This document shows positions 31,706 through 40,076 of a DNA stretch of 64,000 nt, one piece after another; the first letter of the stretch is position 1; the number at the start of each line of letters is the position of its first letter. The notes below the pieces were generated by a model, which worked only from the letters and a program-made list of their open reading frames with translations, was not told the origin of the DNA and made no database searches. Origin of the DNA: Sulfurihydrogenibium subterraneum DSM 15120 (lineage in GTDB: Bacteria > Aquificota > Aquificia > Aquificales > Hydrogenothermaceae); contig NZ_JHUV01000012.1 in the NCBI RefSeq assembly GCF_000619805.1, positions 62,001 through 126,000 of the forward strand, given 5' to 3'. Made by a program: the position numbers and the translations under genes.

Positions 31706-33523
31706 TTATATATGCAGTATTCTCCTTAGTTCTTCGTAAAAATAGTAATTTTCTTCTTTTTTTCGAACAGCTACTCGAAAATAACTGGAATTTTCTTTTT
31801 TATTTTTACTTGTTATTTTTGACGTAACATCCTTTATAAAAATATTTTTTTCTAGCATTTTTACTGCTATATCTGTAGCGTTTAAATTAGGGTGTTCTAT
31901 TTTTAGAAGAAAAAAATTTGCAAAACTTGGAAATATTTTAATATTTTTTAAGTTTTTCAAATTTTCTATGAATTTTTCTCTTTCGCTTTGAATCTTTCTT
32001 AGAGAATATACATATAATTTTTTATATTTTGGAAATTCTTCGAGAAATTTTTCTGCAAAACTATTTATATTCCAAATGGGTAAATGATTTCTTATTTCTT
32101 CTAAAATTTTTTTATTTTTAGTTATTATTACACCTAATCTTAAACCTGGAATTCCCAGAGATTTTCCAAGACTTTTCAAAATTATTAAATTATTAAAATT
32201 TTTAAATCTCTTTATCATAGAATATTCCTGTGGAGCAAAGTCAATAAACGATTCGTCTACTATTACAAATTTTAAATAATTCATAGATAAAAGTTCTTCT
32301 ATATATTCAGGGTGAATTATCTGACCTGTTGGATTGTTTGGATTTGATAAAATGAGAACATCTATACCTTTATCTTTTATAGCTCTTTTTAAATCATTAA
32401 TATCTATGGTAAAGTTATCTTCTGGAAAGGTATATATTAGTTCTTTATTATTGAATATTAAATATTCATCAAAGTTAGGGTAAAGTATACCAACCTTTTC
32501 TTTATTTAATAAAAAAGAAAGTATTTTAATTATTTGCGAACTTCCATTTGTTGTTAATAAATAATCCTGCTCTACATTCAAAACAGAAGACATTTTTGCA
32601 TCTACTATATTTTGAGTAGATGAATATCCTTGTATCAGATTAGGACTATACTCTTCAAGCTTATTTCTTAGTTTTATTGGTGGAAAATAGGGATTTGTTA
32701 CAAAATTAAAATCCAAAATATCAAAATCCCATAATCCGCCGAACATTTCACTTAATTTTTTGTATTTTTCTCTAGGAGATGAAAATAATACTTCAGCTTT
32801 ATAAATATCTGCTATAGTATCTATCTCAAACCATTTAATATCTTTAATAATATATGCTTTTAATTTAGAATAGTCCATTTGTGATAAAATTTTTAATATA
32901 ACTTCATAATATTTTGATAAAGGTTGTGTTTTAATATAAAGATCTAACATAGGTAAAAATTTTTTTCTCCAAAAATCAATAGAAAATTTATATACATTTA
33001 CCGTTTTATATAATTCTGCGTACTCATTATTATCCTTAAAATCGTATAATATAAAATCAATAACTTTACGATTAGTATCTATCTTTACTACTGTACCATC
33101 CATCCACTTTTCTTTCTTATCAACAACAACCAGATTTTTATCTCTACATGTGAGAATCTTGTTTATTAGTTGTGGTTCAAAAATTAAATCTGATTCGATT
33201 AAAATAAAATCTTTATATATTTCATTTCTTGCTAACCACAAGGAATAGATATTGTTTGTTTTATTGTATTTTTTATTTTCTACAAAAGTAATATTTTTGA
33301 ATTTATTGAAATAATACTTTTCTACGAAAGAAATTATATTATTCTTCTTATATCCTACAACAATTATTACATCTTGAATATTATTTTGCACTAAACTATC
33401 CAAAATATAGCTTAATATGGGTTTTCCGTTAATATCTATCATGGCTTTAGGTCTATTCTTTGTATAAGGTAATAATCTGTAACCTATTCCAGCAGCTAAA
33501 ATAACAGCTTGAAAATTACTCAA
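31706..33523 (-). CDS. fusion: LicC-like cytidylyltransferase plus CobD/HisC-like PLP enzyme
   Basis: A 605-residue two-domain protein. Residues about 1-240 are a nucleotidyltransferase: VILAAGIGYRLLPYTKNRPK, a NNIYSLWLAR segment and LIESDL resemble phosphocholine or phosphonate cytidylyltransferases (LicC, PntC). Residues about 250-605 are a fold-type I PLP enzyme with LSNPNNPTGQ, VDESFIDF and the Schiff-base lysine in SLGKSLGIPGLRLG. The IPGLRLG form is close to CobD, which decarboxylates threonine phosphate; HisC-type aminotransferases share the fold. One reading is that the second domain decarboxylates a phosphoamino acid, such as phosphoserine, to phosphoethanolamine, and the first activates it with CTP. 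A transaminase role is the main alternative. Three bases separate it from the GT2 gene. Confidence 0.85.
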   Translation of the reverse strand: MSNFQAVILAAGIGYRLLPYTKNRPKAMIDINGKPILSYILDSLVQNNIQDVIIVVGYKKNNIISFVEKYYFNKFKNITFVENKKYNKTNNIYSLWLARNEIYKDFILIESDLIFEPQLINKILTCRDKNLVVVDKKEKWMDGTVVKIDTNRKVIDFILYDFKDNNEYAELYKTVNVYKFSIDFWRKKFLPMLDLYIKTQPLSKYYEVILKILSQMDYSKLKAYIIKDIKWFEIDTIADIYKAEVLFSSPREKYKKLSEMFGGLWDFDILDFNFVTNPYFPPIKLRNKLEEYSPNLIQGYSSTQNIVDAKMSSVLNVEQDYLLTTNGSSQIIKILSFLLNKEKVGILYPNFDEYLIFNNKELIYTFPEDNFTIDINDLKRAIKDKGIDVLILSNPNNPTGQIIHPEYIEELLSMNYLKFVIVDESFIDFAPQEYSMIKRFKNFNNLIILKSLGKSLGIPGLRLGVIITKNKKILEEIRNHLPIWNINSFAEKFLEEFPKYKKLYVYSLRKIQSEREKFIENLKNLKNIKIFPSFANFFLLKIEHPNLNATDIAVKMLEKNIFIKDVTSKITSKNKKENSSYFRVAVRKKEENYYFYEELRRILHI

Positions 33524-33526
33524 TTA

Positions 33527-34231
33527 TTACCCTCCAAATTTTAGTCTCCATACTATTATAGCTGCTTCTAAGGCTATTTTTCTACTCATTTTTGATGAGC
33601 CTCCATTTCTTTCATAAAAAATAATAGGAATTTCTGTTATCTTACAGCCTTTTTTATATAGTTTGTAAACCATCTCTATTTGAAATGCATAACCATTTGA
33701 TTTAATTTTATTTAAATCTATTTTTTCTAAACATTCTTTTTTGTAGACTCTATATCCACTGGTAATATCCGAAAACTGTTTTAAACCTAAAATAGTTGTA
33801 GCATACCAGTTGCCAAATTTAGAAATAAGTAATCTTTTAAAATCCCATCCTACAACGCTAATAGTGTTATTTATATAACGAGACCCTATAACTACATCAT
33901 AACCTTCTTTTAACTTTTCTATAAATCGTGGTATATCTTTTGGGTCGTGAGATAAATCTGCATCCATTTCAAAAAAAATATCATAACCTTTTTCAATACC
34001 CCATTTAAAGCCTGCAGTATATGCCGTTCCTAATCCCATTTTATAAGGGCGTTGTATTAAAAAAACTTTATTATCAAATTCAGGATATGTTTTAACGATT
34101 TCTGAAGTTCCATCTTGAGAGTTATCATCTACAACTAAAACGTGAATATTTTCAAAGTTCATTAAACTATCTAAAACTTTCTTTATATTTTCTACTTCAT
34201 TGTATGTTGGTAAGATTACTAATCCTTTCAC
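33527..34231 (-). CDS. glycosyltransferase family 2, polyprenol-phosphate mannose synthase type
   Basis: A 234-residue GT-A enzyme like the catalytic domain of DPM1. LPTYNEVENIKKVLDSL, VVDDNSQDGT and EMDADLSHDP (metal-binding DAD) are present, followed by VIGSRYI and GYAFQIEMVYKLYKKG. It lacks C-terminal membrane helices. It would transfer a sugar from a nucleotide donor to polyprenyl phosphate. The GTG start overlaps the GT9 stop as GTGA. A DUF2723 glycosyltransferase using such lipid-linked sugars lies in the same operon, a likely partner. Confidence 0.88.
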   Translation of the reverse strand: MKGLVILPTYNEVENIKKVLDSLMNFENIHVLVVDDNSQDGTSEIVKTYPEFDNKVFLIQRPYKMGLGTAYTAGFKWGIEKGYDIFFEMDADLSHDPKDIPRFIEKLKEGYDVVIGSRYINNTISVVGWDFKRLLISKFGNWYATTILGLKQFSDITSGYRVYKKECLEKIDLNKIKSNGYAFQIEMVYKLYKKGCKITEIPIIFYERNGGSSKMSRKIALEAAIIVWRLKFGG

Positions 34232-35268
34232 GACAAAAGTTCCTCTACAGCTTTTATAACTTTATTAGGTTTAATATCATTTAAGCATTTATATTTTTCA
34301 TCTATTTTACATTCAAGTGGTTTAGGGGAATAATAAAAGCAAGGAGAACATGGTAAATCCATTTTTATAATTTTATGTTTAACATTCCAAGGCTTTACCC
34401 AAACAGGATTTGTTGGTCCAAATATTCCAATTACAGATATGTTTATCGCACCTGCCAGATGCATTAACCCAGAATCGTTAGATATAAATAAGTCTAAATG
34501 TTTCATAATACTTGCAACTTCTCTGATAGATTTATCAGCAACTAAGACTACGTTATTGAATTTCGCATTTTCTTTGATAAAAAGATTCTCTTCCATTTCT
34601 TCTTCTGTTCCAAAAAGAAAAAAAGTAAAGTCTTTAAAATAATTGATAACTTCTAAAAAGTATTCTTTTCTCCATCTTTTACTTTGGTGGTTCTTAAAAC
34701 TACTACTTCCAGTATGGATACCAACTTTTATAGAGTTATCGTATGAAGTTAAGAATTCTCTTCCTATATTTATTTCTTCTTCAGTTAGATAAATTTTTAA
34801 ATTGGGAATGTTTTCTTTATAGTTTATTCCTAAAAGGGTTAGTATTCTTATATTTTCTTCTACACAGTGCAGATTATAATCTTCTTCAATTTTCTTGGTT
34901 AATAAAAAATCAAAGATTAAAAACTTACTATTTTTGTACTTAAAACCAAGTCTGTTTTTGGAAAATGTAAGAAAAGAGAAAATGTTGTAATCTCTTCTGT
35001 TTGATGGAAAGAAATTTATGGTAATATCATATTTAAAAGAAACATTTTTCAGAATATAGAGTATAGACTGGATTTTACTTTTATTTAGTAGTGGATAATA
35101 GATTACTTTATCTATGTTTGGGTTGTTTTGATAAATCTCCATTATAGGTTTTTTAATTGTAAAGACATCTATTATCCAATCTGGTTTATTAGCCTTCAAA
35201 ACTTCTAAGGCAGGAGTAGTCATTAAAGCATCTCCTATCCCAAACTGAGGAGCTATTAATACCTTCAT
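34228..35268 (-). CDS. glycosyltransferase family 9 (heptosyltransferase type)
   Basis: A 346-residue GT-B enzyme. VLIAPQFGIGDALMTTPALEVLK at the start and NDSGLMHLAGAINISVIGIFGPTNP near the C-terminus are family 9 signatures, with GIHTGSSSFKNHQSKRW before the donor site. A Cys-rich end (PCSPCFYY, CKIDEKYKCL) is common in this family. Members add heptose or similar sugars to the LPS core. ATG 35268 overlaps the preceding stop as ATGA and is chosen over the longer frame. Confidence 0.88.
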   Translation of the reverse strand: MKVLIAPQFGIGDALMTTPALEVLKANKPDWIIDVFTIKKPIMEIYQNNPNIDKVIYYPLLNKSKIQSILYILKNVSFKYDITINFFPSNRRDYNIFSFLTFSKNRLGFKYKNSKFLIFDFLLTKKIEEDYNLHCVEENIRILTLLGINYKENIPNLKIYLTEEEINIGREFLTSYDNSIKVGIHTGSSSFKNHQSKRWRKEYFLEVINYFKDFTFFLFGTEEEMEENLFIKENAKFNNVVLVADKSIREVASIMKHLDLFISNDSGLMHLAGAINISVIGIFGPTNPVWVKPWNVKHKIIKMDLPCSPCFYYSPKPLECKIDEKYKCLNDIKPNKVIKAVEELLS

Positions 35269-35882
35269 GCCATATACAACCCTAAAATCCACAAACTAAA
35301 AAAAGATACAAAAGCTAACAATCCCCAAAATATATTAAAGACATTTATGTTTTCACCTAATCCTTTCCAGATTAAAAATATTACAGATGAAATCCAACCT
35401 ATTAATGAAAAGCCGACGATAAAACTCCAAAAATATGATGGTGTGTTATCATACATTAATAATTTGATTTGATTCTTATAAAGTGTATTAAAGTCAGATT
35501 CTTTGTAATCATTAAATTCCCAACTTATCATTTCTTTGGCTCTAAGGGAAGCTATAATTGGAATAATTTCATCTAAAATTTCTTTATATGGTTGATATAT
35601 GCTTTTTATTTGTATAAGACTAGTTCGTAAAGTTTCGTAGCAGTATAGTTTTTCATCGTTGATAGAAAAATTTTGGCATTCCTTTTTTAATTCATCAACA
35701 GCAATCTTATTAAATGGACTAAAGGGTACACAGAACAGAATTACTTTTTCCAATGATTTAACTTTTTCTAAACCTTTTTGGTCTTTTGCTATTGTAATGA
35801 ATTTATATTGTGTATATAAACTCCTTAATAGTAATGAGATTAAAACCATTATAACTATAAATAGTACAACTTTTTTATTCAT
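35265..35882 (-). CDS. membrane protein with three helices, unknown
   Basis: A 205-residue protein: one N-terminal helix (about 4-22), a periplasmic or cytoplasmic domain of about 110 residues with four Cys (FCVP, KKECQ, LYCY), and two C-terminal helices (about 150-172, 180-203). No family recognised. It lies between DUF2723 and GT9 with overlaps or single-base spacing on both sides, so it is probably part of the glycan pathway, perhaps as an accessory subunit. Confidence 0.7.
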   Translation of the reverse strand: MNKKVVLFIVIMVLISLLLRSLYTQYKFITIAKDQKGLEKVKSLEKVILFCVPFSPFNKIAVDELKKECQNFSINDEKLYCYETLRTSLIQIKSIYQPYKEILDEIIPIIASLRAKEMISWEFNDYKESDFNTLYKNQIKLLMYDNTPSYFWSFIVGFSLIGWISSVIFLIWKGLGENINVFNIFWGLLAFVSFFSLWILGLYMA

Positions 35883-37748
35883 TTATTCCTCCGGTAAAAG
35901 ATAAGACTGTTTTGGGTCGTTATAGGCTCTTAAGGCTTTATAGATTTCTATAAATGATTGATTTTGCGGAGATTCGTATATCTTTAACTTAAAAGGTGCT
36001 AAAAATCTACCATAAGAAATAGATGCATCAACATTAAGCTCATTAAGTTTGAGCGTTGGAACTACACTACTTGCTAAGACTAAATATGCATTTGAAAAGA
36101 AATTACACATTTCGAAAGTAAATGGATCATCAACATTATGGCTTAGACATACATCTGTTGATAAGAATTTTGCCTTTTCTAAATTTATTTTATTATACCA
36201 TTCAGAAGGCGTGTTATCATTTTTGTTTACATAGAAAAATGTGTATAAAAAGGGTTTTACTTCAACAAAGTTATACAATGGATGTTGAGGAGCCAGTGCC
36301 ACTGTAGATATGAATCTTTTTTCATCCATAACTTTGATTGAATCTCCTGCAAAAAATTCAGGTATTAAAGGTTTATAAATTTCTTTTGGTTTACAACCTT
36401 CTACTCTCCATTGGATACTATTGTAATAATGAGATGTTATATGACAAACATCATCTCTATACCTTCCAACTATTTTTAAATACCATAGCTCAAAAGTGTG
36501 ATTATCTCCGTAGGTACTAACTAATGATGATACAGGACTGTAAGATAATAAATCTTTTGCGTGGTAGTAAGGAACCCAGTTATTAAAGTGGTTTGTTTCT
36601 ACAAATCTTGAAAATAAAAAAGTAAAAGGAAAAAAAACAAGAATTAATAAAATCACATTATAAACAAAATAAAAACCTTTTTCTTTTAAAAGCTCAAAAA
36701 ATACATACATAGCGTAGCAGTATATAATTGTAAAAAAAGCCAAGGCTGGTAGAAAATATTGATTCCCTGATACATAAACTGTGGCTAAATCTAAAACTTT
36801 ACTGCTTAATGTGATTTTACCCAATATAATGGAGTAGAAGAAAAACGATGTAAATAAGAATAAAAACAACTTCTTATTACTTCTGTAAATAAGATAAAAA
36901 CCTATAAATACTAGTAGCACAAATACATAAGAAAAATTAACACTAAAAAGATAAAAAAGATTTTTTAAAGTATAAATATAGGAATCAATATTACTAACTG
37001 CATTTTTTGTAGCATCTACTGAAGAACTGTCTCCGTAAAACTTTCTAAGAATCATGGCTGTAAATCTTTCAATAGTATCAGCTTTGTGAGCAGCAGAAAA
37101 ACTATCTTTTATGCTTCTTATATACAAATGTAAGTTAACAGAAAAACCAATAATAAAAAATAAAAAAGATAATGGAATTAATCTAATAAACTGTCTCCAG
37201 TAAAACAATCCTAAGACAAATAAAGGTAAGGACATTATTAAAAGTGTGTGATGAATAGAAGAACCTAAACCTAATAAAAAAGCTGACAGATAAACTATTC
37301 TTCTGTCTAAGTTATTACTTTTTATAACTTTTATTCCTAGATAAGTAAGGAGAAGTATAACGAATAAATTTAAAGTGTAAAACTTTATAACGACCGAATT
37401 GTAGTAAAAAGAATATGAAACAGCCAAAAATGAAACACCAATCAAGCCGTAAATAGATTTATTTGTTAACTCTGTAATAATCAGATATGTTAGATAGAGA
37501 GATAAAGCTGAAAATACAACTGTAAGTAAGCCAATTCTTATTCCAATGTTTGCTACAGGTAATAGGGAAAAAAGTTTTGACAACTCAATATAAAAAGGAT
37601 ATCCAGGGGGATGGGCAATTCCAAGTAAATGACTTGCTACAACCAACCCTCCACCATCACCTGTAGAAAACACAGGAAATAATGAAAAAACGTATAAAAT
37701 TATAATAAAAGCAAGCAATGTATTTATATATATTACTCTACTGTGCAT
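35883..37748 (-). CDS. DUF2723 membrane glycosyltransferase-like protein
   Basis: A 621-residue protein with about ten membrane helices in the first 410 residues and a soluble C-terminal domain. GDGGGLVVASHLLGIAHPPGYP near the N-terminus is the DUF2723 signature; the Asp and the HPPGYP motif resemble the catalytic first loop of GT-C enzymes. The family is considered to contain lipid-linked sugar dependent O-glycosyltransferases. It overlaps the second pilin gene by 16 bases, so glycosylation of pilin is a natural hypothesis. Confidence 0.82.
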   Translation of the reverse strand: MHSRVIYINTLLAFIIILYVFSLFPVFSTGDGGGLVVASHLLGIAHPPGYPFYIELSKLFSLLPVANIGIRIGLLTVVFSALSLYLTYLIITELTNKSIYGLIGVSFLAVSYSFYYNSVVIKFYTLNLFVILLLTYLGIKVIKSNNLDRRIVYLSAFLLGLGSSIHHTLLIMSLPLFVLGLFYWRQFIRLIPLSFLFFIIGFSVNLHLYIRSIKDSFSAAHKADTIERFTAMILRKFYGDSSSVDATKNAVSNIDSYIYTLKNLFYLFSVNFSYVFVLLVFIGFYLIYRSNKKLFLFLFTSFFFYSIILGKITLSSKVLDLATVYVSGNQYFLPALAFFTIIYCYAMYVFFELLKEKGFYFVYNVILLILVFFPFTFLFSRFVETNHFNNWVPYYHAKDLLSYSPVSSLVSTYGDNHTFELWYLKIVGRYRDDVCHITSHYYNSIQWRVEGCKPKEIYKPLIPEFFAGDSIKVMDEKRFISTVALAPQHPLYNFVEVKPFLYTFFYVNKNDNTPSEWYNKINLEKAKFLSTDVCLSHNVDDPFTFEMCNFFSNAYLVLASSVVPTLKLNELNVDASISYGRFLAPFKLKIYESPQNQSFIEIYKALRAYNDPKQSYLLPEE

Positions 37749-38137
37749 AAAACTCCTTTGTTATTTAAATAACACTTTGCAGTATAGTCTATAATATTGT
37801 TTAGTTTTCCAGTTATTGTTCCGTCTGAAACATAACCGTTAGGATCACAATTTATAGACCCCGATATATTTATTTGGAGATTTCCGTTAGGAACAGTAGT
37901 ATTTTGACAATTTTTTAGTGTAGTTATATCTATTGGCGTAGTTGCATTTAAATTTAATTCCTGGCATGCACCGGCTGCATCGTAAGCACAAGCTTTAACT
38001 ACAGGAAGAGCGTAAGAAGTAACTTTAGTTTTGTTCTGATACTTTATATATGTAGGTATAGAGAGACTTGCAAGAATAGAAATTATAGCTATAACAACTA
38101 TTAACTCTATTAAACTAAACCCCGCCTCCATTTTCAT
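37733..38137 (-). CDS. type IV pilin, second copy
   Basis: A 134-residue prepilin. The leader is six residues (MKMEAG), cut before FSLIELIVVIAIISILASLSIP; Glu5 of the mature protein is present. The C-terminal globular part has six cysteines in nearly the same order as the neighbouring pilin (KAC, GAC, NCQN, NCDPNG, AKC, LCTVE). It is about 40% alike to the first copy by eye. It lies behind the hairpin at 38153-38173, so expression should be lower than that of the first copy. DUF2723 follows with an overlap. Confidence 0.9.
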   Translation of the reverse strand: MKMEAGFSLIELIVVIAIISILASLSIPTYIKYQNKTKVTSYALPVVKACAYDAAGACQELNLNATTPIDITTLKNCQNTTVPNGNLQINISGSINCDPNGYVSDGTITGKLNNIIDYTAKCYLNNKGVLCTVE

Positions 38138-38152
38138 TTTAATTACCTCAAA

Positions 38153-38173
38153 AGGCAGGCAGAGAGCCTGCCT
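38153..38173 (-). terminator. hairpin between the two pilin genes, partial terminator or mRNA stabiliser
   Basis: AGGCAGGC and GCCTGCCT pair perfectly (8 bp, mostly GC, very strong for this AT-rich DNA) around a five-base loop. Reading on the minus strand the stem ends in TTTT only, so termination would be incomplete. The position just after the first pilin gene is typical of sites that keep major pilin mRNA in excess. Confidence 0.7.
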
Positions 38174-38188
38174 ATAGTAGTTAGATTA

Positions 38189-38605
38189 TTATTGAACAGT
38201 ACATTTAAATCCACCATTTTGAACACTACACTTAGCTGTATAATCTGTTACGTTTGCTAAAGTCGCTGTAACCTCTCCAGCAGTTAAAGAACCAGTTGCA
38301 TCACACGTTGGATTTGTTCCACCTATGGTAACATCTCCTCCGGGTGTTGTTGTTGTTGTCTGACAGTTTTTGCCATAAGTTGCGCTGATTGTTAGACTAG
38401 TACTAGGGTTTTCTACGCAGTAAGCAGCCAAATCCATTAAACAAGCTCTTGCTATAGGCTCTGCGTAGGATGATACCTTTGCTTTTTTCTGGTACTTCAT
38501 GTACTGTGGAATGGCAATGGATGCGAGAATTGCGATAATCGCGATTACGATAAGGAGCTCAATGAGGGTGAAACCCTTGTTGTTACTTCTGACTGTGTTT
38601 AACAT
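38189..38605 (-). CDS. type IV major pilin (PilA-like)
   Basis: A 138-residue prepilin with leader MLNTVRSNNKG, cut before FTLIELLIVIAIIAILASIAIP, then the conserved Glu5 and helix alpha-1. The globular domain has six Cys (RAC, AYC, NCQT, PTCD, AKC, KCTVQ) and Thr/Ser-rich loops that could be glycosylated. The ATG has a GGAGGT site and a near-consensus promoter, so it is probably highly expressed. I call it the major pilin for that reason. The end CTVQ matches CTVE of the second copy. Confidence 0.93.
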   Translation of the reverse strand: MLNTVRSNNKGFTLIELLIVIAIIAILASIAIPQYMKYQKKAKVSSYAEPIARACLMDLAAYCVENPSTSLTISATYGKNCQTTTTTPGGDVTIGGTNPTCDATGSLTAGEVTATLANVTDYTAKCSVQNGGFKCTVQ

Positions 38606-38640
38606 GTCTATTACCTCCTAAGAAATTAATTTATACTATA

Positions 38641-38669
38641 ACTATACATTGAATTTTTTTATTTGTCAA
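38641..38669 (-). promoter_or_regulatory. strong sigma-70 promoter of the pilin genes
   Basis: Minus strand: TTGACA (38664-38669), 17 bases, TATAGT (38641-38646). The mRNA would begin about 30 bases before the pilin ATG and includes GGAGGT. Many pilin genes elsewhere depend on sigma-54; here no GG-N10-GC element is visible and a sigma-70 promoter fits best. Confidence 0.8.
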
Positions 38670-38694
38670 TATGTATTCACAATTTTTTCACGAG

Positions 38695-39189
38695 CTACCT
38701 TTTGTAGGAAGCTTCAATAATTGACTTTGTATTGTTTGGTCCTGTAGATATAGCTGTAATTGAGTAAACTTCCCCTTTACCTCCTGGAATAGATTTCGTA
38801 TAAGCCACACCTGTAACTTCGTATCCAGGTGGTATTTCATATCCTATAAAACATACTGATACAACTGTTTCGTACAAATTTGGATCGTTAGAGAGTTTAA
38901 ATTTTATTTTTATAGGATTTTGAGCACAACTTCCCAATTGAAGATTAAATTTATTTTGATTTATAAGTGTAGCTGCATAGTTTACTCCAGAAACAGAGGC
39001 TTCTCTTGCACTTGTATATGTTTTTATATCTTCAGACACTTTAAATACTTTTGTCATCATGTAATAAATACCACCTAAAACGATTAAAACAATTATAGCA
39101 GCAGCAAGTGCGAATATTAACGTAGCACCTTTTTCTCTGTTTTTTAATGTATGTTTTTTAATGGAATTGTCTGCTCTATAATAACCCAT
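38695..39189 (-). CDS. PilX-like minor pilus protein
   Basis: A 164-residue protein with a basic N-terminal segment (KKHTLKNREKGATLIFALAAA) and one membrane helix. G-A-T-L-I replaces the usual prepilin F-T-L-I-E and no Glu5 is seen, as in PilX and GspK-like proteins. SAREASVSGVNYAATLIN is a typical PilX segment. ATG 39189 is chosen for its GGAGG site. Position after PilW and before the major pilin genes agrees. The ORF ends 90 bases before the major pilin ATG. Confidence 0.75.
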   Translation of the reverse strand: MGYYRADNSIKKHTLKNREKGATLIFALAAAIIVLIVLGGIYYMMTKVFKVSEDIKTYTSAREASVSGVNYAATLINQNKFNLQLGSCAQNPIKIKFKLSNDPNLYETVVSVCFIGYEIPPGYEVTGVAYTKSIPGGKGEVYSITAISTGPNNTKSIIEASYKR

Positions 39190-40076
39190 CTGTAATACCT
39201 CCAATCCGGATTAGTTGAAAAATCAAAAGATGCACATCCTTGATTAGATGTGTAATTTCGTGGATTTTCAGGAGTAGATTGTCTTCCACCAACTTGAACA
39301 ATCATACATAATTTTAATCCTTGTAATTTTTTCAGATTTTGATATGGATCTGTATCTAAAGTAAAAGTGTCATAAAAGTTATTATCTATACCAATGTATT
39401 TAATCTGGAAGTTTAACACACAAGAAATAATAGGTGAAGTTGTTGTAGTACTTTTTTGCAAGTTATAGGTTCCAGGTGCACACTCCTTTGGTAAATTTGT
39501 GTTATCCATATAATATTTAACTTTAAAGTAGTTCGGATAATTACTGTTTCCTATATAAAATGCATAACTGTTTTTATAATTAGTGTTAGGACTGCTTGGG
39601 TTATAGCTGTAAGATGAATCAATCAATTTTTTTGACGTATTTAATATTAAATATTTTTCAGCTATGTCTGAACAGAGCCTTCCCAAGGTATCATAAGAAT
39701 TATACATCTTAATTTTTCCATTTATATCTATAAATCCCCAACATCCTGAATTAACCTGATCTGTTGATGCTAAAGATAAAAAAGATACTGTATTGTTAGT
39801 ACTACATTTAGTCAAAACAGGATTGTCAGCTGATAAATCACAGCCTACACCATCTTTTATCTTTAATTTGTCATAATCCACTCCAAAACCTATGGATTGA
39901 AAATCTTTTATAATTTGTTCTACAAAAATGGAAACATCTTGCTCTTTTTTTGCTAATGAACTTTTACTTATGTTTTCCCTAACAACAGTTGTATAAAATG
40001 TATAAAAACCTGCCCCAATAATCAGAGATAAAGCGATAACCACCAAAAGCTCGATTATTGTATAACCTTTTTTCAT
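39144..40076 (-). CDS. PilW-like minor pilin
   Basis: A 310-residue prepilin, leader MKKG before YTIIELLVVIALSLIIGAGFY with Glu5. The long C-terminal domain has several Cys (GCDLS, TKCST, SGCWGF, LCSD, CAPG, SCVL, LCMI, GCASF). The length and place between PilV-like and PilX-like genes fit PilW, part of the tip/initiation complex with PilX, PilV, FimT-type pilins and PilY1. Both ends overlap neighbours (PilV by four bases, PilX by 46). Confidence 0.85.
   Translation of the reverse strand: MKKGYTIIELLVVIALSLIIGAGFYTFYTTVVRENISKSSLAKKEQDVSIFVEQIIKDFQSIGFGVDYDKLKIKDGVGCDLSADNPVLTKCSTNNTVSFLSLASTDQVNSGCWGFIDINGKIKMYNSYDTLGRLCSDIAEKYLILNTSKKLIDSSYSYNPSSPNTNYKNSYAFYIGNSNYPNYFKVKYYMDNTNLPKECAPGTYNLQKSTTTTSPIISCVLNFQIKYIGIDNNFYDTFTLDTDPYQNLKKLQGLKLCMIVQVGGRQSTPENPRNYTSNQGCASFDFSTNPDWRYYRWVIIEQTIPLKNIH

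Noticed and set aside
29795-33523. A phosphonate biosynthesis cluster of the PntC-transaminase type
   Set aside because: The cytidylyltransferase resembles PntC, but no PEP mutase or phosphonopyruvate decarboxylase is visible, and the PLP domain looks more like CobD/HisC than the aminoethylphosphonate transaminase.
38606-38690. Sigma-54 promoter for the pilin gene
   Set aside because: No GG-N10-GC pair is found, while TTGACA-17-TATAGT fits a sigma-70 promoter very well.
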